Below, in pieces: positions 27,601 through 33,141 of a stretch of DNA of 44,833 nt. Numbering within the stretch: position 1 is the stretch's first letter; each line of letters begins with the position of its first letter. The stretch comes from Clostridia bacterium. GTDB lineage: Bacteria > Bacillota > Clostridia > Christensenellales > Aristaeellaceae. The notes beneath the pieces are model-generated. The model worked only from the letters and a program-made list of their open reading frames with translations. It did no database searches and was not told where the DNA came from. The position numbers and the translations under genes were made by a program. Location: positions 1-44,833 of the forward strand of contig JAFTPN010000016.1 of NCBI GenBank assembly GCA_017463245.1. The letters are read 5' to 3'.

Positions 27601-28399
27601 TCTCGGTGATATAGCAGCTTTCGCCATGGCTGTGGGCGCCTTCGCCCTCGGTCTTGCCGCAGCTCAGCTCGCTGATGTTCTCATAGCAGCCTTCCCCATG
27701 GCTGTGGGCTTCCGCCTCAGCCTCCGTGCAGGTCAGGCTGCGCTGGGTCTGCTTGCATGCTTCTGTGTGCGCATGACCCGCATTCTCCTCCACCGTGCAG
27801 GTCAGCACAGTAGCATTGCATTCCTCGGTGTGAATGTGTCCCTCGTTTTCCTCCAGGCCGCAGGTCGGTTCCTCTGCGGTCACCTGGGTATAGCATTCAG
27901 CAATGTGCTGGTGACCCTCAGTTTCCTCCGTTTCGCAGACCAGCGTGCTGATCTCCTCATAGCAGCTGGCGCTGTGATTCCGCTTGATCTTCTCCTTCAG
28001 CGTGCAGATCAGGTTTCCTTCGGCATCCACGCACATCTCGTCATGCCGGTGGAAATACTCGGTGGACTGGCCGCAGCCCAGCTCATGCTCGTCGTTGTAG
28101 CATTCGCTGGTATGCTCATGGGGCTGGAAGGTGCACATCAGGCTGATGTGTTCAACCGTCGTTGCCTCCCGTTCCTCTTGGGTGCAGAGCAGGTTGGCGG
28201 TGTAGCACGCCTCCGTGTGCTGATGGGCTTCCACGCCGCATTGCGCATCACGCTCCATGGTGATGCCAGGCAGCATCAAAGCATAGGTCGTCGCCAACGC
28301 CACCACCACAGAAAGACCGGCCACGATCCTGTTTCGCACTTTTCGCTTTTTCGCCTGTCTGATATACTGTTCTGCCCGTCTGCGGGTTGCAGTTCTCAC
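18668..28399 (-). CDS. Giant LPETG-anchored adhesin with Cys/His repeat region and Cna_B stalk
   Basis: At about 3243 residues this is the largest gene of the window, probably the pilus tip or a free wall adhesin. In order: basic N-terminus and hydrophobic export segment with TYALMLPGITM (to about 50); about 20 Cys/His units (54-528); ten 18-residue Pro/Glu/Thr repeats (about 549-729); a second short Cys/His block (756-840); Ig-like adhesin segments (about 850-1870); a SpaA-like domain with E-box YYIVETKAPFGY (about 1880-1965); eight Cna_B domains opening with KxW (near 2003, 2257, 2374, 2497, 2599, 2727, 2851, 3081); LPETG at 3205, membrane helix and basic tail. Cna_B stalks commonly form internal isopeptide bonds. 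I prefer the GTG at 28399, which has AGGAGGT upstream; the ATG at 28441 has none. Confidence 0.9.
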   Translation of the reverse strand: MRTATRRRAEQYIRQAKKRKVRNRIVAGLSVVVALATTYALMLPGITMERDAQCGVEAHQHTEACYTANLLCTQEEREATTVEHISLMCTFQPHEHTSECYNDEHELGCGQSTEYFHRHDEMCVDAEGNLICTLKEKIKRNHSASCYEEISTLVCETEETEGHQHIAECYTQVTAEEPTCGLEENEGHIHTEECNATVLTCTVEENAGHAHTEACKQTQRSLTCTEAEAEAHSHGEGCYENISELSCGKTEGEGAHSHGESCYITETALSCGTAEGEGAHTHGDGCYTEGSSLTCADETHEHDGNCYTTSRALTCSAQESAGHAHGEACYTHTQKLNCGSEESSGHAHGESCYTSRSQLSCTREETAGHSHGDECYTTSESIICGMEEGQGSHAHGADCYATSIACGVETGAGAHQHEASCYAVTEVLACGQEAGAGVHTHGADCYTVEKVRVCDHDELHKHESSCFVTDKQNKRWAICGYAELMEHQHTEACVTVETVTTEGHAHGTDCYETVLLCTQVEHTHTDECYPDSTEEPTSEPTAEPSAEPTATVEVTEKPTAEPSAEPMATVEVTEEPTVEPSAEPTATVEVTEEPTVEPSAEPTATVEVTEEPTVEPSVEPTATVEVTEEPTVEPSAEPTATVEVTEEPTVEPSAEPTATVEVTEEPTVEPSAEPTATVEVTEEPTAEPSAEPTATVEVTEEPTVEPSAEPTATVEVTEEPTVEPSAEPTATPAPVQLDNSVLQPATQSDLEATVSYSCGMEEHIHDETCLDENWNIVCGLEYHAHTEDCSHACGLAAHTHSTSSVQGGIMLLDESDTGCYDAEGNLICTLEEHTHTEACAALAETGEEETETPTPFTLSKVVADVTYDSSADVFNLQFSANYAISPSVAKGYTRDNPLVLPLTGIDASQLVKESNEKNWQPDTNGNGMMYRFVQNTDGTYAMQIYYESEKLTGTEDIGGTIAFSATMNSDSRQEDGDYFISVGEETIEVSPEKIYGENPSVTQNYDMSVNKSGSAVLSANKLTYTITVSTTKGFPDVNISDVITIPEGLTLNGDPKIANVELKKQDANWTELSKTTITDAKLSVGENGSFTLDLPAVDLSGSEARGEYTITVEYPINELDMNVSVNDVSNTVTATAKDDKNESVTGSSTHTMSVTNNTVSKSGWFDSNTGKINWTITVNENNKDIAGGMVADKAFLEAMGLTEEKLAELEASATDGVLLDNNALQSYLNNNLAISPNANVSLVKQGEVYFLRFDGDENGTNTSKYTITYATDPEVSMVAGTEVNTYTFIYNDNTITGSQTVTVPAGGSVTKTNSVATTTDLSAIEIDWTSTIELPEGGIPAGQVIEDTLSDASMWENGQEIAVRWFTQEQMNALYSAVTSASWWNTSYSFNVKAVGSDVLMPFDSTANGQYYAWTINVNDVPLKPTEGGNTITLNYNSMFNAQKISSTSASSSNKIKVDEKEAWSTYTWSERVVKKDEGGNTSNSSKTVTATNNTITWVVEVYVDDDYEQIVVTDKVPSITVGDETVALELVQLKAGTWGDADFDYSGGTPAGRDHNNVQITPSAVSDGTVSVTLAPTTTGTWASKGNTMRLHFVYKLPDDIVNGYVSEEEVQNIAIGTFTNTVGVTVKKPNENSSAYGGDDQSQTVTLQVPALTVEDGAEFGKTGEYIDYQRADESDTGEVKEHVLEYTVDINKLAADLNASGDTITVVDVLTHNTAYSYQCTNCWKTVHMLITATLNSSSVKLYRAQRDADGALLTNEDGSLVKGLELAKSLWSMSYSEQVSNTNEPQWANTTHTLTLTVPDNEAYVLEYAYEVEIDRKNLVAKYCSCNSLSIPTELSLQDIFKNVLWYNNAQEGSHSTSSNDVWTASSSVVTMNVAMSIEKVDENNASILLDGAEFTLYVWDNTANAFVATDTLFTTTDGKFRIEQEKYKLQNDTAYYIVETKAPFGYKLPDDPEEIYFYFASGNENPNYIGPDGFVNDSSYHELSKGGEKLTITNEKQATSVNVTKTWSGEGEKPESVSVYLYRYALTEEQWEKLKEQGTEGDGDSSSETEYTVKIYTTMSKDSVEEYLTETKVKQGYSVKISIKPHDGKNLWELKINAGDIVYWQYQNDSSCYVYYTLGEINSDTSVLIYDYSNLLEEDYISYTKTPPDGNESTEEVTTSIIYTPATIAALEGKQQDSSFSRVLTLTGDSWSASVDDLDLLGKDAEGNTVHYVYFIEEGAVPGWESSVGGGGSDAGYNYTLNNTYDQSSITTTALSVTKAWQDAEGNALPEEQWQDVQIQLYRKVKGSTDAPTLYVYDKYDTFIINAENEWTKNFVELPCQVIKNGEVQVEYEYSVEEVTTGDFETNITYGDETAVIANKLMEDSAQIHVKKVWNGDTTSVKVYLRRYEQAVTATDENGGETLGEKIADTDFNADNAQYITLDGTTTTGSFTKLEKSATVDGTKYYYFYYVEEDADDAANYTVTYDNNDGAAGNTADAPIIITNTKNVTGVTVAKVWQNADGTAMTENLPGSVSFTLWQVAGENATQYPDAETSYTLNADNGWSMTLSDLPRVSATGETYTYQVQEAAVEGFVTSYTGNGVAQGDITITNKATRLTIGKTWMEADGQTPWTEHSNTVVYLQVSKDGAVLGKEALLKYVDASAVSADGCLMITGTSNVTLDKLPLGSYTVNEVGYSTDGGTTVTQLTSDTASEWKVSDSTGATLTETAHTGSITVTNTARTSLTVTKQWEGLAEGENPPYTVYLRVKDANGVAIDPTKYGVTADYIHTQDAENWLKFTKGSITLRDLLPGNYTVEEVAYLDGDTIVLLSGSTETPFTAGAAQNVTLGTAAAATVVNKAKQSVTGSLTVKKEWIRRGSGDVSFELHQVATPKTNVGEPAEYVDIDFVISYEGNVKNKVTKRFAKGSVVTWYPTWNFNGNWYPGFEGDANNAAVEYGSITYSWDGGSQSISGGAPVPDGQKVDYTINVGTVNNSGTVTWAVRGNFEGQSSWSGCTTEQDRFWAQGFKVDGTDTVVGTFSTSGGSKTFTNLLLEDDNYTYTYYVKEPNSDWVTSYTSTVVNGSEQITIHNMWIENSIKITKAWLDPEGQTMAAPTGYSIDFELYRVTKSANDEEIATLIDTYTLNSGNNWTITLNDVADQGKYHIKEVAVKDGSGTSKLSSYDVKYSYGSELTELNADGLWVTINGWWKADLYLVNQLRATYTLPETGGGGTQWYTGGGALLAGVALTLLYRGNKRKRRAEE
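25883..26133 (-). repeat. Second, degenerate Cys/His block of the giant adhesin
   Basis: Four units follow the Pro/Glu/Thr linker: HIHDETC, HAHTEDC, HTHSTSS (Cys lost) and HTHTEAC, with Cys before each His pair. The linker therefore interrupts, not ends, the Cys/His region. Confidence 0.7.
26214..26753 (-). repeat. Ten tandem 54-bp units encoding TATVEVTEEPTVEPSAEP
   Basis: Ten complete 18-codon units differ by a few bases each, then a partial unit runs to about 26798. They form a Pro/Glu/Thr/Val linker, likely extended and rigid. Near-identical units are prone to slippage or recombination, so copy number may vary between strains. It is in-frame coding sequence, not a CRISPR. Confidence 0.92.
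26816..28240 (-). repeat. About 20 tandem Cys/His units (C-x5..9-HxH-x3-C-Y)
   Basis: By eye I count 20 HxHxxxC motifs in 475 residues, most followed by Tyr, each preceded by a Cys 6 to 10 residues before the first His; one more unit (NHSASCY) has lost a His. Unit length is about 22-25 residues, with Glu, Gly, Thr and Ser between. Examples: CSAQESAGHAHGEACY and CGSEESSGHAHGESCY. The Cys-His-His-Cys spacing could bind Zn or another metal or form disulfides. I do not know an assigned function for this repeat. Confidence 0.85.
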
Positions 28400-28459
28400 A
28401 GCAATCAGCACCTCCTCTGTATTCCCAGCGCCGCAGCGCATTACAATTAGTAGAAATTC

Positions 28460-29044
28460 TTATTCGATCCAGCCGAAGCGCTCAAAGGGCCACACCCGCA
28501 AAAGCACCCGACCCACGATCTGCTCTTCGCTCACGCAGCCCACCGCCGTGTTGCGGCTGTCGGCCGAGGTGGCGCGGTGGTCACCCATCACAAACAGCCT
28601 GCCGTCCGGCACCTGGTAGGGCAATTCAATGTTCACTTCGCCAAAGGCCTTTTCTTCCAGGTAGGGCTCCTCGATCAGCTGATCATTCACATACACATTG
28701 CCGTCAGCATCCAGGTTCACCCATTCGCCAGGGAAAGCAATGACCCGCTTCACCAATATCTTGTTGTTGTAATACAGGCAGATCACGTCCCCGCGCTGAA
28801 ACTCGCTGCGCTTCAGCGTCACCACGATGTCTCCATCGTCCATGCAGGGCGTCATGGAGGAACCGTAGATCTGCAAAACGGGCATAAACAGCATGGCCAC
28901 CAAAATGGCCACCGCCGCTACGCAGACCAGCGTGAACACGGTGCTGCGCAGCACACGGCCATAGTTTCGGCGATACTTTTCCCGCTTCAATTCCTTTTCC
29001 AGCTGCTCCACCGAGGGCAGTACAACCGGCTTTCCCTTTTTCAT
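28460..29044 (-). CDS. lepB: Signal peptidase I of the pilus operon
   Basis: A 194-residue type I signal peptidase. It has a cytoplasmic charged N-terminus of about 30 residues, one membrane helix (about 34-56), then the catalytic Ser63 (GSSMTP) and Lys99 (VKRVIAFPGE), and the conserved GDHRATSADSR box near 155. It cleaves signal peptides of exported proteins. Its place inside the operon, with ATGA overlap to the coiled-coil gene and just before the giant adhesin, suggests a dedicated peptidase as in SipA of some Gram-positive pilus loci. A housekeeping role is also possible since no other copy is visible here. Confidence 0.93.
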   Translation of the reverse strand: MKKGKPVVLPSVEQLEKELKREKYRRNYGRVLRSTVFTLVCVAAVAILVAMLFMPVLQIYGSSMTPCMDDGDIVVTLKRSEFQRGDVICLYYNNKILVKRVIAFPGEWVNLDADGNVYVNDQLIEEPYLEEKAFGEVNIELPYQVPDGRLFVMGDHRATSADSRNTAVGCVSEEQIVGRVLLRVWPFERFGWIE

Positions 29045-29631
29045 ATTCCTTTGCTCCTCTTCCAGAAGGAACGGCGGCCCTTGTTTGTTACAGGCACCGT
29101 ATCCACATGCTGCTCAGCCTGCTGGCGGATCAGTTCCGCATCCGCATTGGCCTGGTGCAACATTCTGTCACACTCCTGCCGGGTGGAATCCAGCAGCTGG
29201 CTGGCTTGCTCCTCTGCCTCCTGCATCAGCCGCTCCGCCTTCATCCGCGCATCACGGACGATCTCCAGCGCCCGGTTTTCCAGGGCGGACGTCATGCGCT
29301 CCACGCACTCATCGGCATCGCTCACCATCTGTTCGGCATGGGTCTGTGCCTCGTCCACCAGCTTTTCAGCCTTGGCCTCCTGCTCCAGGCAGACGCGGTA
29401 GATGTTCTCTGTGTACAGATCCACCGCCCGCTGCGCCGCGCCGATCAGGTCGTTGATCTCCACCGCAGCGCTGGCCATGCTCCCCGCCTCACGGATCGTC
29501 ATTTCGCGGGTTTGCACGGCTTCTTCGGCTTGCGTCAGCCTCTCCTGCAGGGCAACATTCTCCTTGCCCTGGGCAATCAAAAGCTCCAGCAGCTCGCTGC
29601 GGTGAAGCTTGCGCAATTCTCTGTCCGTCAT
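29041..29631 (-). CDS. Coiled-coil protein heading the pilus operon
   Basis: A 196-residue soluble protein of unknown function. It opens with MTDRELRKLHRSELLELLI and is then almost all heptad-like helix rich in Glu, Ala, Gln and Arg (about residues 20-180), with a basic C-terminus (GRRSFWKRSKGI). It recalls DivIVA or ATPase-stalk-like coiled coils, without clear homology. The ATG at 29631 is chosen for AAAGGA and the start of the helix pattern; a longer frame crosses the promoter. It overlaps lepB by ATGA. It may organise pilus assembly at the membrane from inside, which is inference. Confidence 0.7.
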   Translation of the reverse strand: MTDRELRKLHRSELLELLIAQGKENVALQERLTQAEEAVQTREMTIREAGSMASAAVEINDLIGAAQRAVDLYTENIYRVCLEQEAKAEKLVDEAQTHAEQMVSDADECVERMTSALENRALEIVRDARMKAERLMQEAEEQASQLLDSTRQECDRMLHQANADAELIRQQAEQHVDTVPVTNKGRRSFWKRSKGI

Positions 29632-29722
29632 GGCCTTTTTCCTTTCGCGATGCCCTGCGCACCGCCATTCTGCGTACTTCAACAGCCTCCAAAAGGGTAG
29701 ATTATCCCCTTGGAGTATAACT

Positions 29723-29751
29723 ATTTTACAACAAATTTTGTCACTTTTCAA
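29723..29751 (-). promoter_or_regulatory. Promoter of the pilus operon
   Basis: On the minus strand TTGAAA (29751-29746), 17-base spacer, TAAAAT (29728-29723), in an unusually A+T-rich stretch (29700-29800). About 90 bases of leader precede the coiled-coil gene. The only good promoter I see for the 15-kb operon. Confidence 0.7.
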
Positions 29752-29802
29752 TATTTTTATTACTTTTTTATTAAGAAATACAAAATTTATACTCACTTTC
29801 CC

Positions 29803-29833
29803 AAAAATAAGCAGCCTGATCACTCAGACTGCT
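29803..29833 (-). terminator. Terminator of the polysaccharide deacetylase gene
   Basis: A 10-bp stem (29810-29819 with 29824-29833, one G-T pair) includes the last codons of the gene and is followed by TTATTTTTGG. The hairpin nearly repeats the one at 31239-31262. Confidence 0.8.
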
Positions 29834-31172
29834 CATTTAAATATTCTCCCGCGCCCGTATAAACTGTATTGGGCTGCAGCCGGATGCCGCAGCTGTCGAA
29901 CAGCTCCTCCACCGTCACGCAGAGGAAGCCGCGCTCCTCCAGCTTTTCCAGCGACATGGCCAGGTATTGGTAGCAGGTCGGCCGCAGGTCGTGCATCAGG
30001 ATCACCGCGCCATCCTGGGCGCCCACGCCCACGTTGCCAGCGATCATCCTGTGGGCGCTTTCGTTGAACTCCCGGTTCCCGTTTCCGTCGCCGGAGCTGG
30101 TCGTCCAATGGATCAGCGGCAGGCCGATCTCCGCGCGGATGAAGGGATCCGCATAGCCGCCCGGGGCGCGCATCATGGTGGGAATAGTGCCGGTCACCTC
30201 CACCATTTCATCGCAGAACTGCTGCCATTCCTCCGGAATGCGCGCCGCAATGCCCTTGCCCTCGGTGATGTGGTCATAGCTGTGGTAGGCCAGCGGGAAT
30301 CCCGCGTCGTGCTCATAGGCCATCACGTAGTGGCCTTGCTTCATCATTTTGCCCACCAGGAAGAAGGTGGCATCCGCCCCATAGGCACGCAGCGTATCCA
30401 CCACGTTGATGGAATACAGGTGCGCGGGTCCATCGTCAAAGGTCAGCGCCGCCAGCTTGTAGCAGCTGTTGTCCGTCTGATGCTGGGCTTCCGCCGTCAT
30501 GTGCTGGCGGATATCCGAATACAGGATGCGCACGTGCATCAGCGTGGTTCTGCCCGGATAGAGCGCATCCGCCTTGTAGTGCAGCCGCAGGGAGCCAGCC
30601 GTCAGCGTAAAGGGAACCGCCTCCAGCGCCTCCCTGCTGCACAGGGCATCCAGCGCCGCCCCGTCGCATTCCAGCTGCGGGAAATAGGTGCTCAGCTGCG
30701 TCCGAACAGCCTCGGCCATCACATCCCAGCCCGCGCTCTCCGGCGCAAACAGGTCACTCATGGTCACCTGCCCGCCCGTGGCCAGATCGTAGACCCTGGC
30801 GTCCAGCTCCACATGGATCTGCTCATACTCATGCTTCACCGCGCCGGTGGACAGAAAGCTCATCCAGCTCTGCCCGGTGCGGCTGACGCCCGCCCCCGCC
30901 CGCAGGTAGCTCTTGTCCTTCTTCACGGCACCTGTCGGCAAATGCTGTCGCCCGCGCTCCACCACCTGGTCGATCACCTGGCGCATCTCCGCATTGACCT
31001 GCTCATTGGCCGTCACAGGATAGGTGCGCTGGATGTACACATCCTTGCGCACATTCTCCCTGGGCTGAGTTTCCTGCGTAAACTTAAACAGCTCCGGCAA
31101 GGGCTGCTTTTCGGCCACCGCACAAGAGAACATCAGCAGCACCGCAAGAATCGCCGCCAGCAGCTTCTTCAT
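29820..31172 (-). CDS. Exported polysaccharide deacetylase with N-terminal PdaC-like domain
   Basis: A 450-residue exported protein. The signal sequence (MKKLLAAILAVLLMFSC) may end in a lipobox-like Cys or a normal cleavage after AVA. An N-terminal domain of about 200 residues (DVYIQRTYPVTANEQVN...VTMSDLFAP) resembles the DUF4163/DUF3298 part of PdaC. The C-terminal carbohydrate esterase 4 domain has TFDDGPA, the metal ligand block YHSYDH, RAPGGY and the VILMHD motif, so it should remove acetyl groups from peptidoglycan or another wall glycan. The ATG at 31172 has GAGGAG ten bases upstream. It has its own promoter and lies just upstream of the pilus operon; wall modification might aid pilus display. 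Confidence 0.87.
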   Translation of the reverse strand: MKKLLAAILAVLLMFSCAVAEKQPLPELFKFTQETQPRENVRKDVYIQRTYPVTANEQVNAEMRQVIDQVVERGRQHLPTGAVKKDKSYLRAGAGVSRTGQSWMSFLSTGAVKHEYEQIHVELDARVYDLATGGQVTMSDLFAPESAGWDVMAEAVRTQLSTYFPQLECDGAALDALCSREALEAVPFTLTAGSLRLHYKADALYPGRTTLMHVRILYSDIRQHMTAEAQHQTDNSCYKLAALTFDDGPAHLYSINVVDTLRAYGADATFFLVGKMMKQGHYVMAYEHDAGFPLAYHSYDHITEGKGIAARIPEEWQQFCDEMVEVTGTIPTMMRAPGGYADPFIRAEIGLPLIHWTTSSGDGNGNREFNESAHRMIAGNVGVGAQDGAVILMHDLRPTCYQYLAMSLEKLEERGFLCVTVEELFDSCGIRLQPNTVYTGAGEYLNEQSE

Positions 31173-31205
31173 CCAATAATCGCTCCTCATCCATATTCTT
31201 ACACG

Positions 31206-31234
31206 AGTATAGCACACCCGAAAAAACACGTCAA
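31206..31234 (-). promoter_or_regulatory. Sigma-A-type promoter of the deacetylase gene
   Basis: On the minus strand TTGACG (31234-31229), 17-base spacer, TATACT (31211-31206). The -35 hexamer overlaps the T-tract of the preceding hydrogenase-operon terminator. Confidence 0.75.
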
Positions 31235-31262
31235 GAAAAGCAGCCCGATCACTCAGGCTGCT
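31232..31262 (-). terminator. Terminator of the hydrogenase operon
   Basis: A 10-bp stem (31239-31248 with 31253-31262, one G-T pair, TCAC loop region) followed on the minus strand by TTTTCTT. It lies about 108 bases beyond the hndD stop, after a repeat element. Confidence 0.75.
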
Positions 31263-31284
31263 TCCTTGTGCCATGTTGGCTCCC

Positions 31285-31365
31285 CTAAGAAGGGTTTCGA
31301 AAGGGTCGAAGACCCTTCGCAGGGTGCAGGGGCAGCGCCCCTGCCGGAGTCCAGAGGCAGAGCCT
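31285..31365. repeat. Palindromic repeat, modules C and D
   Basis: Three palindromes in a row between hndD and its terminator: GGGTCGAAGACCC, CAGGGGCAGCGCCCCTG and CCAGAGGCAGAGCCTCTGG, with the linker GGAGTCCAGAG shared with copies at 156-222 and 43015-43075. Confidence 0.65.
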
Positions 31366-31369
31366 CTGG

Positions 31370-33118
31370 TTACTTGGAATACTTCGGACGAGCGGTGTAG
31401 GTGGTGTGGAGCAGCTCGTGAGCCTTGTGGCTGTTGGGCTTTTCCAGATACTCGTCGTAGAGCTTCTTGATGGAGGGGTTCTCGTGGCTCTTGCGCAGGG
31501 CCTTGCCAGCATCTTCACGATACAGGGCAGCGGCACGCAGAGCCTTGGGATCGCACTCCATGCGCTTGGCAGCGGAAACGATGGGCTGGCCGCCGCCGGT
31601 CACGCAGCCGCCAGGGCAGCCCATGACCTCGATGAAGTGATAGGTCTTCTCGCCAGCCTTGATGGCGTCCAGCAGCTTGGCAGCATTCGCGGTGCCATGA
31701 GCCACGGCCACGTTCAGGGTCACGTCGCCAACCTTCACAGAGGCTTCCTTCACGCCTTCCACGCCACGCACAGCATCGAAGTCCACCTTCTCCAGGGTCT
31801 CGCCGGTCACCAGCTCGTAAGCGGTGCGGAGCGCAGCCTCCATCACGCCGCCAGTAGCGCCAAAGATGACGCCAGCGCCGGTGGATTCGCCCAGCATATC
31901 GTCGAAGTCCTCGTCAGGCAGGTTCACAAAGTCGATGCCGGCTTCCTTGATCATCTTGGCCAGCTCGCGGGTGGTGATGACGCAATCCACGTCAGCCAGG
32001 CCGTTCACGCTCAGCTCAGGACGGGCAGCCTCGTACTTCTTGGCGGTGCAGGGCATCACAGACACAACGGCGATGTCCTTGGGATCAATGCCAGCCTTCT
32101 CGGCATAGTAGCTCTTGATCATGGCGCCTTCCATCTCGTGGGGAGACTTGCAGGAAGACAGGTTCGGGATGAACTCGGGATAGTAGTGCTCGCAGAACTT
32201 GATCCAGCCGGGAGAGCAGGAGGTGATCATGGGCAGCACGCCACCGTTGTTCAGGCGGCCGATCAGCTCGGTGCCTTCCTCCATGATGGTCAAGTCAGCA
32301 GCCCAGTCGGTATCGAACACCTTGTCGAAGCCCAGGCGGCGCAGGGCTGCGGCCATCTTGCCGGTGACCAGGGAGCCGATCTCCATGCCGAATTCCTCGC
32401 CCAGGGCGGCGCGGACGGCGGGAGCGGGCTGCACCACAACGTGCTTCTTGGGGTCAGCCAGCAGATCCCACACCTGCTGGGTGCCATCCTTCTCATACAG
32501 GGCGCCAACGGGGCAGGCCGCGATGCACTGGCCGCAGTTGATGCAGCTCATCTCCGCCAGCTTCATGTTCCAGGGAGACTCGATGGAGGTCATGAAGCCA
32601 CGGTTCACGGGGCCGATCACTCCCACAGCCTGGGTGTGATTGCAGGCAGCCACGCAGCGGCGGCACAGCACGCACTTGTTGTTGTCGCGCACGATGGAGG
32701 GAGACAGATCGTCGATCTCGTGCTTGGTCATCGCGCCGGCGAAGCGGTCGCCGTCTTCCACGCCCAGCTCGTTGCACAGGGTCTGCAGCTCGCACTTCTG
32801 GTTGCGGGGGCAGGTCAGGCAGCGCTTGTCGTGGTTGGACAGCAGCAGCTCCAGGTTGGTCTTGCGAGCCTTGCGGATCGCGGGGGTGTTGGTCTTCACG
32901 ACCATGTTGGGGGTCACGGGCAGCACGCAGGCAGCCTGCAGGGCGCGGGCGCCGGTGTCCACCACGCACAGACGGCAAGCGCCGATCTGGTTGATGTCCT
33001 TCAAATAGCACAGGGTGGGGATGTTGATGCCAGCCTTCTTCGCGGCTTCCAGAACCGTCGTGCCAGCGGGAACTTCAACACTCACGCCGTCAATCGTCAG
33101 TTGAATCAGCTGTTCCAT
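31370..33118 (-). CDS. hndD: [FeFe] hydrogenase catalytic subunit of an Hnd/Hyd-type NAD(P)-linked complex
   Basis: A 582-residue subunit that reduces protons or oxidises H2. Cluster sites in order: [2Fe-2S] Cys37/48/51/64; His96-Cys100/103/109 [4Fe-4S]; two [4Fe-4S] at Cys149/152/155/159 and Cys192/195/198/202. H-cluster motifs are L1 TSCSPGW, L2 MPCTAKKYEA and L3 EVMGCPGGCVTGGGQP, then a C-terminal small-subunit helix (NPSIKKLYDEYLEKPNSHKA). L1 has one Cys where many hydrogenases have TSCCP; I recall this form in HndD-type enzymes. With hndA, hndB and hndC it likely forms an electron-bifurcating complex using ferredoxin and NAD(P)H. AAAGGAGG precedes the ATG. Confidence 0.95.
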   Translation of the reverse strand: MEQLIQLTIDGVSVEVPAGTTVLEAAKKAGINIPTLCYLKDINQIGACRLCVVDTGARALQAACVLPVTPNMVVKTNTPAIRKARKTNLELLLSNHDKRCLTCPRNQKCELQTLCNELGVEDGDRFAGAMTKHEIDDLSPSIVRDNNKCVLCRRCVAACNHTQAVGVIGPVNRGFMTSIESPWNMKLAEMSCINCGQCIAACPVGALYEKDGTQQVWDLLADPKKHVVVQPAPAVRAALGEEFGMEIGSLVTGKMAAALRRLGFDKVFDTDWAADLTIMEEGTELIGRLNNGGVLPMITSCSPGWIKFCEHYYPEFIPNLSSCKSPHEMEGAMIKSYYAEKAGIDPKDIAVVSVMPCTAKKYEAARPELSVNGLADVDCVITTRELAKMIKEAGIDFVNLPDEDFDDMLGESTGAGVIFGATGGVMEAALRTAYELVTGETLEKVDFDAVRGVEGVKEASVKVGDVTLNVAVAHGTANAAKLLDAIKAGEKTYHFIEVMGCPGGCVTGGGQPIVSAAKRMECDPKALRAAALYREDAGKALRKSHENPSIKKLYDEYLEKPNSHKAHELLHTTYTARPKYSK

Positions 33119-33141
33119 TGTTTTGTCCTCCTTTGCACGAT

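Noticed and set aside
14537-28399. Recently acquired island with integrase or att sites
   Set aside because: Composition differs and the locus is accessory, but no integrase, transposase, tRNA or direct repeat boundaries are visible.
24071-28450. 1459-codon open frame on the plus strand
   Set aside because: It is antisense to the giant adhesin; its sequence has no domains and mirrors the Cys/His and Pro/Glu repeats. Stop-free antisense frames are expected with this codon usage.
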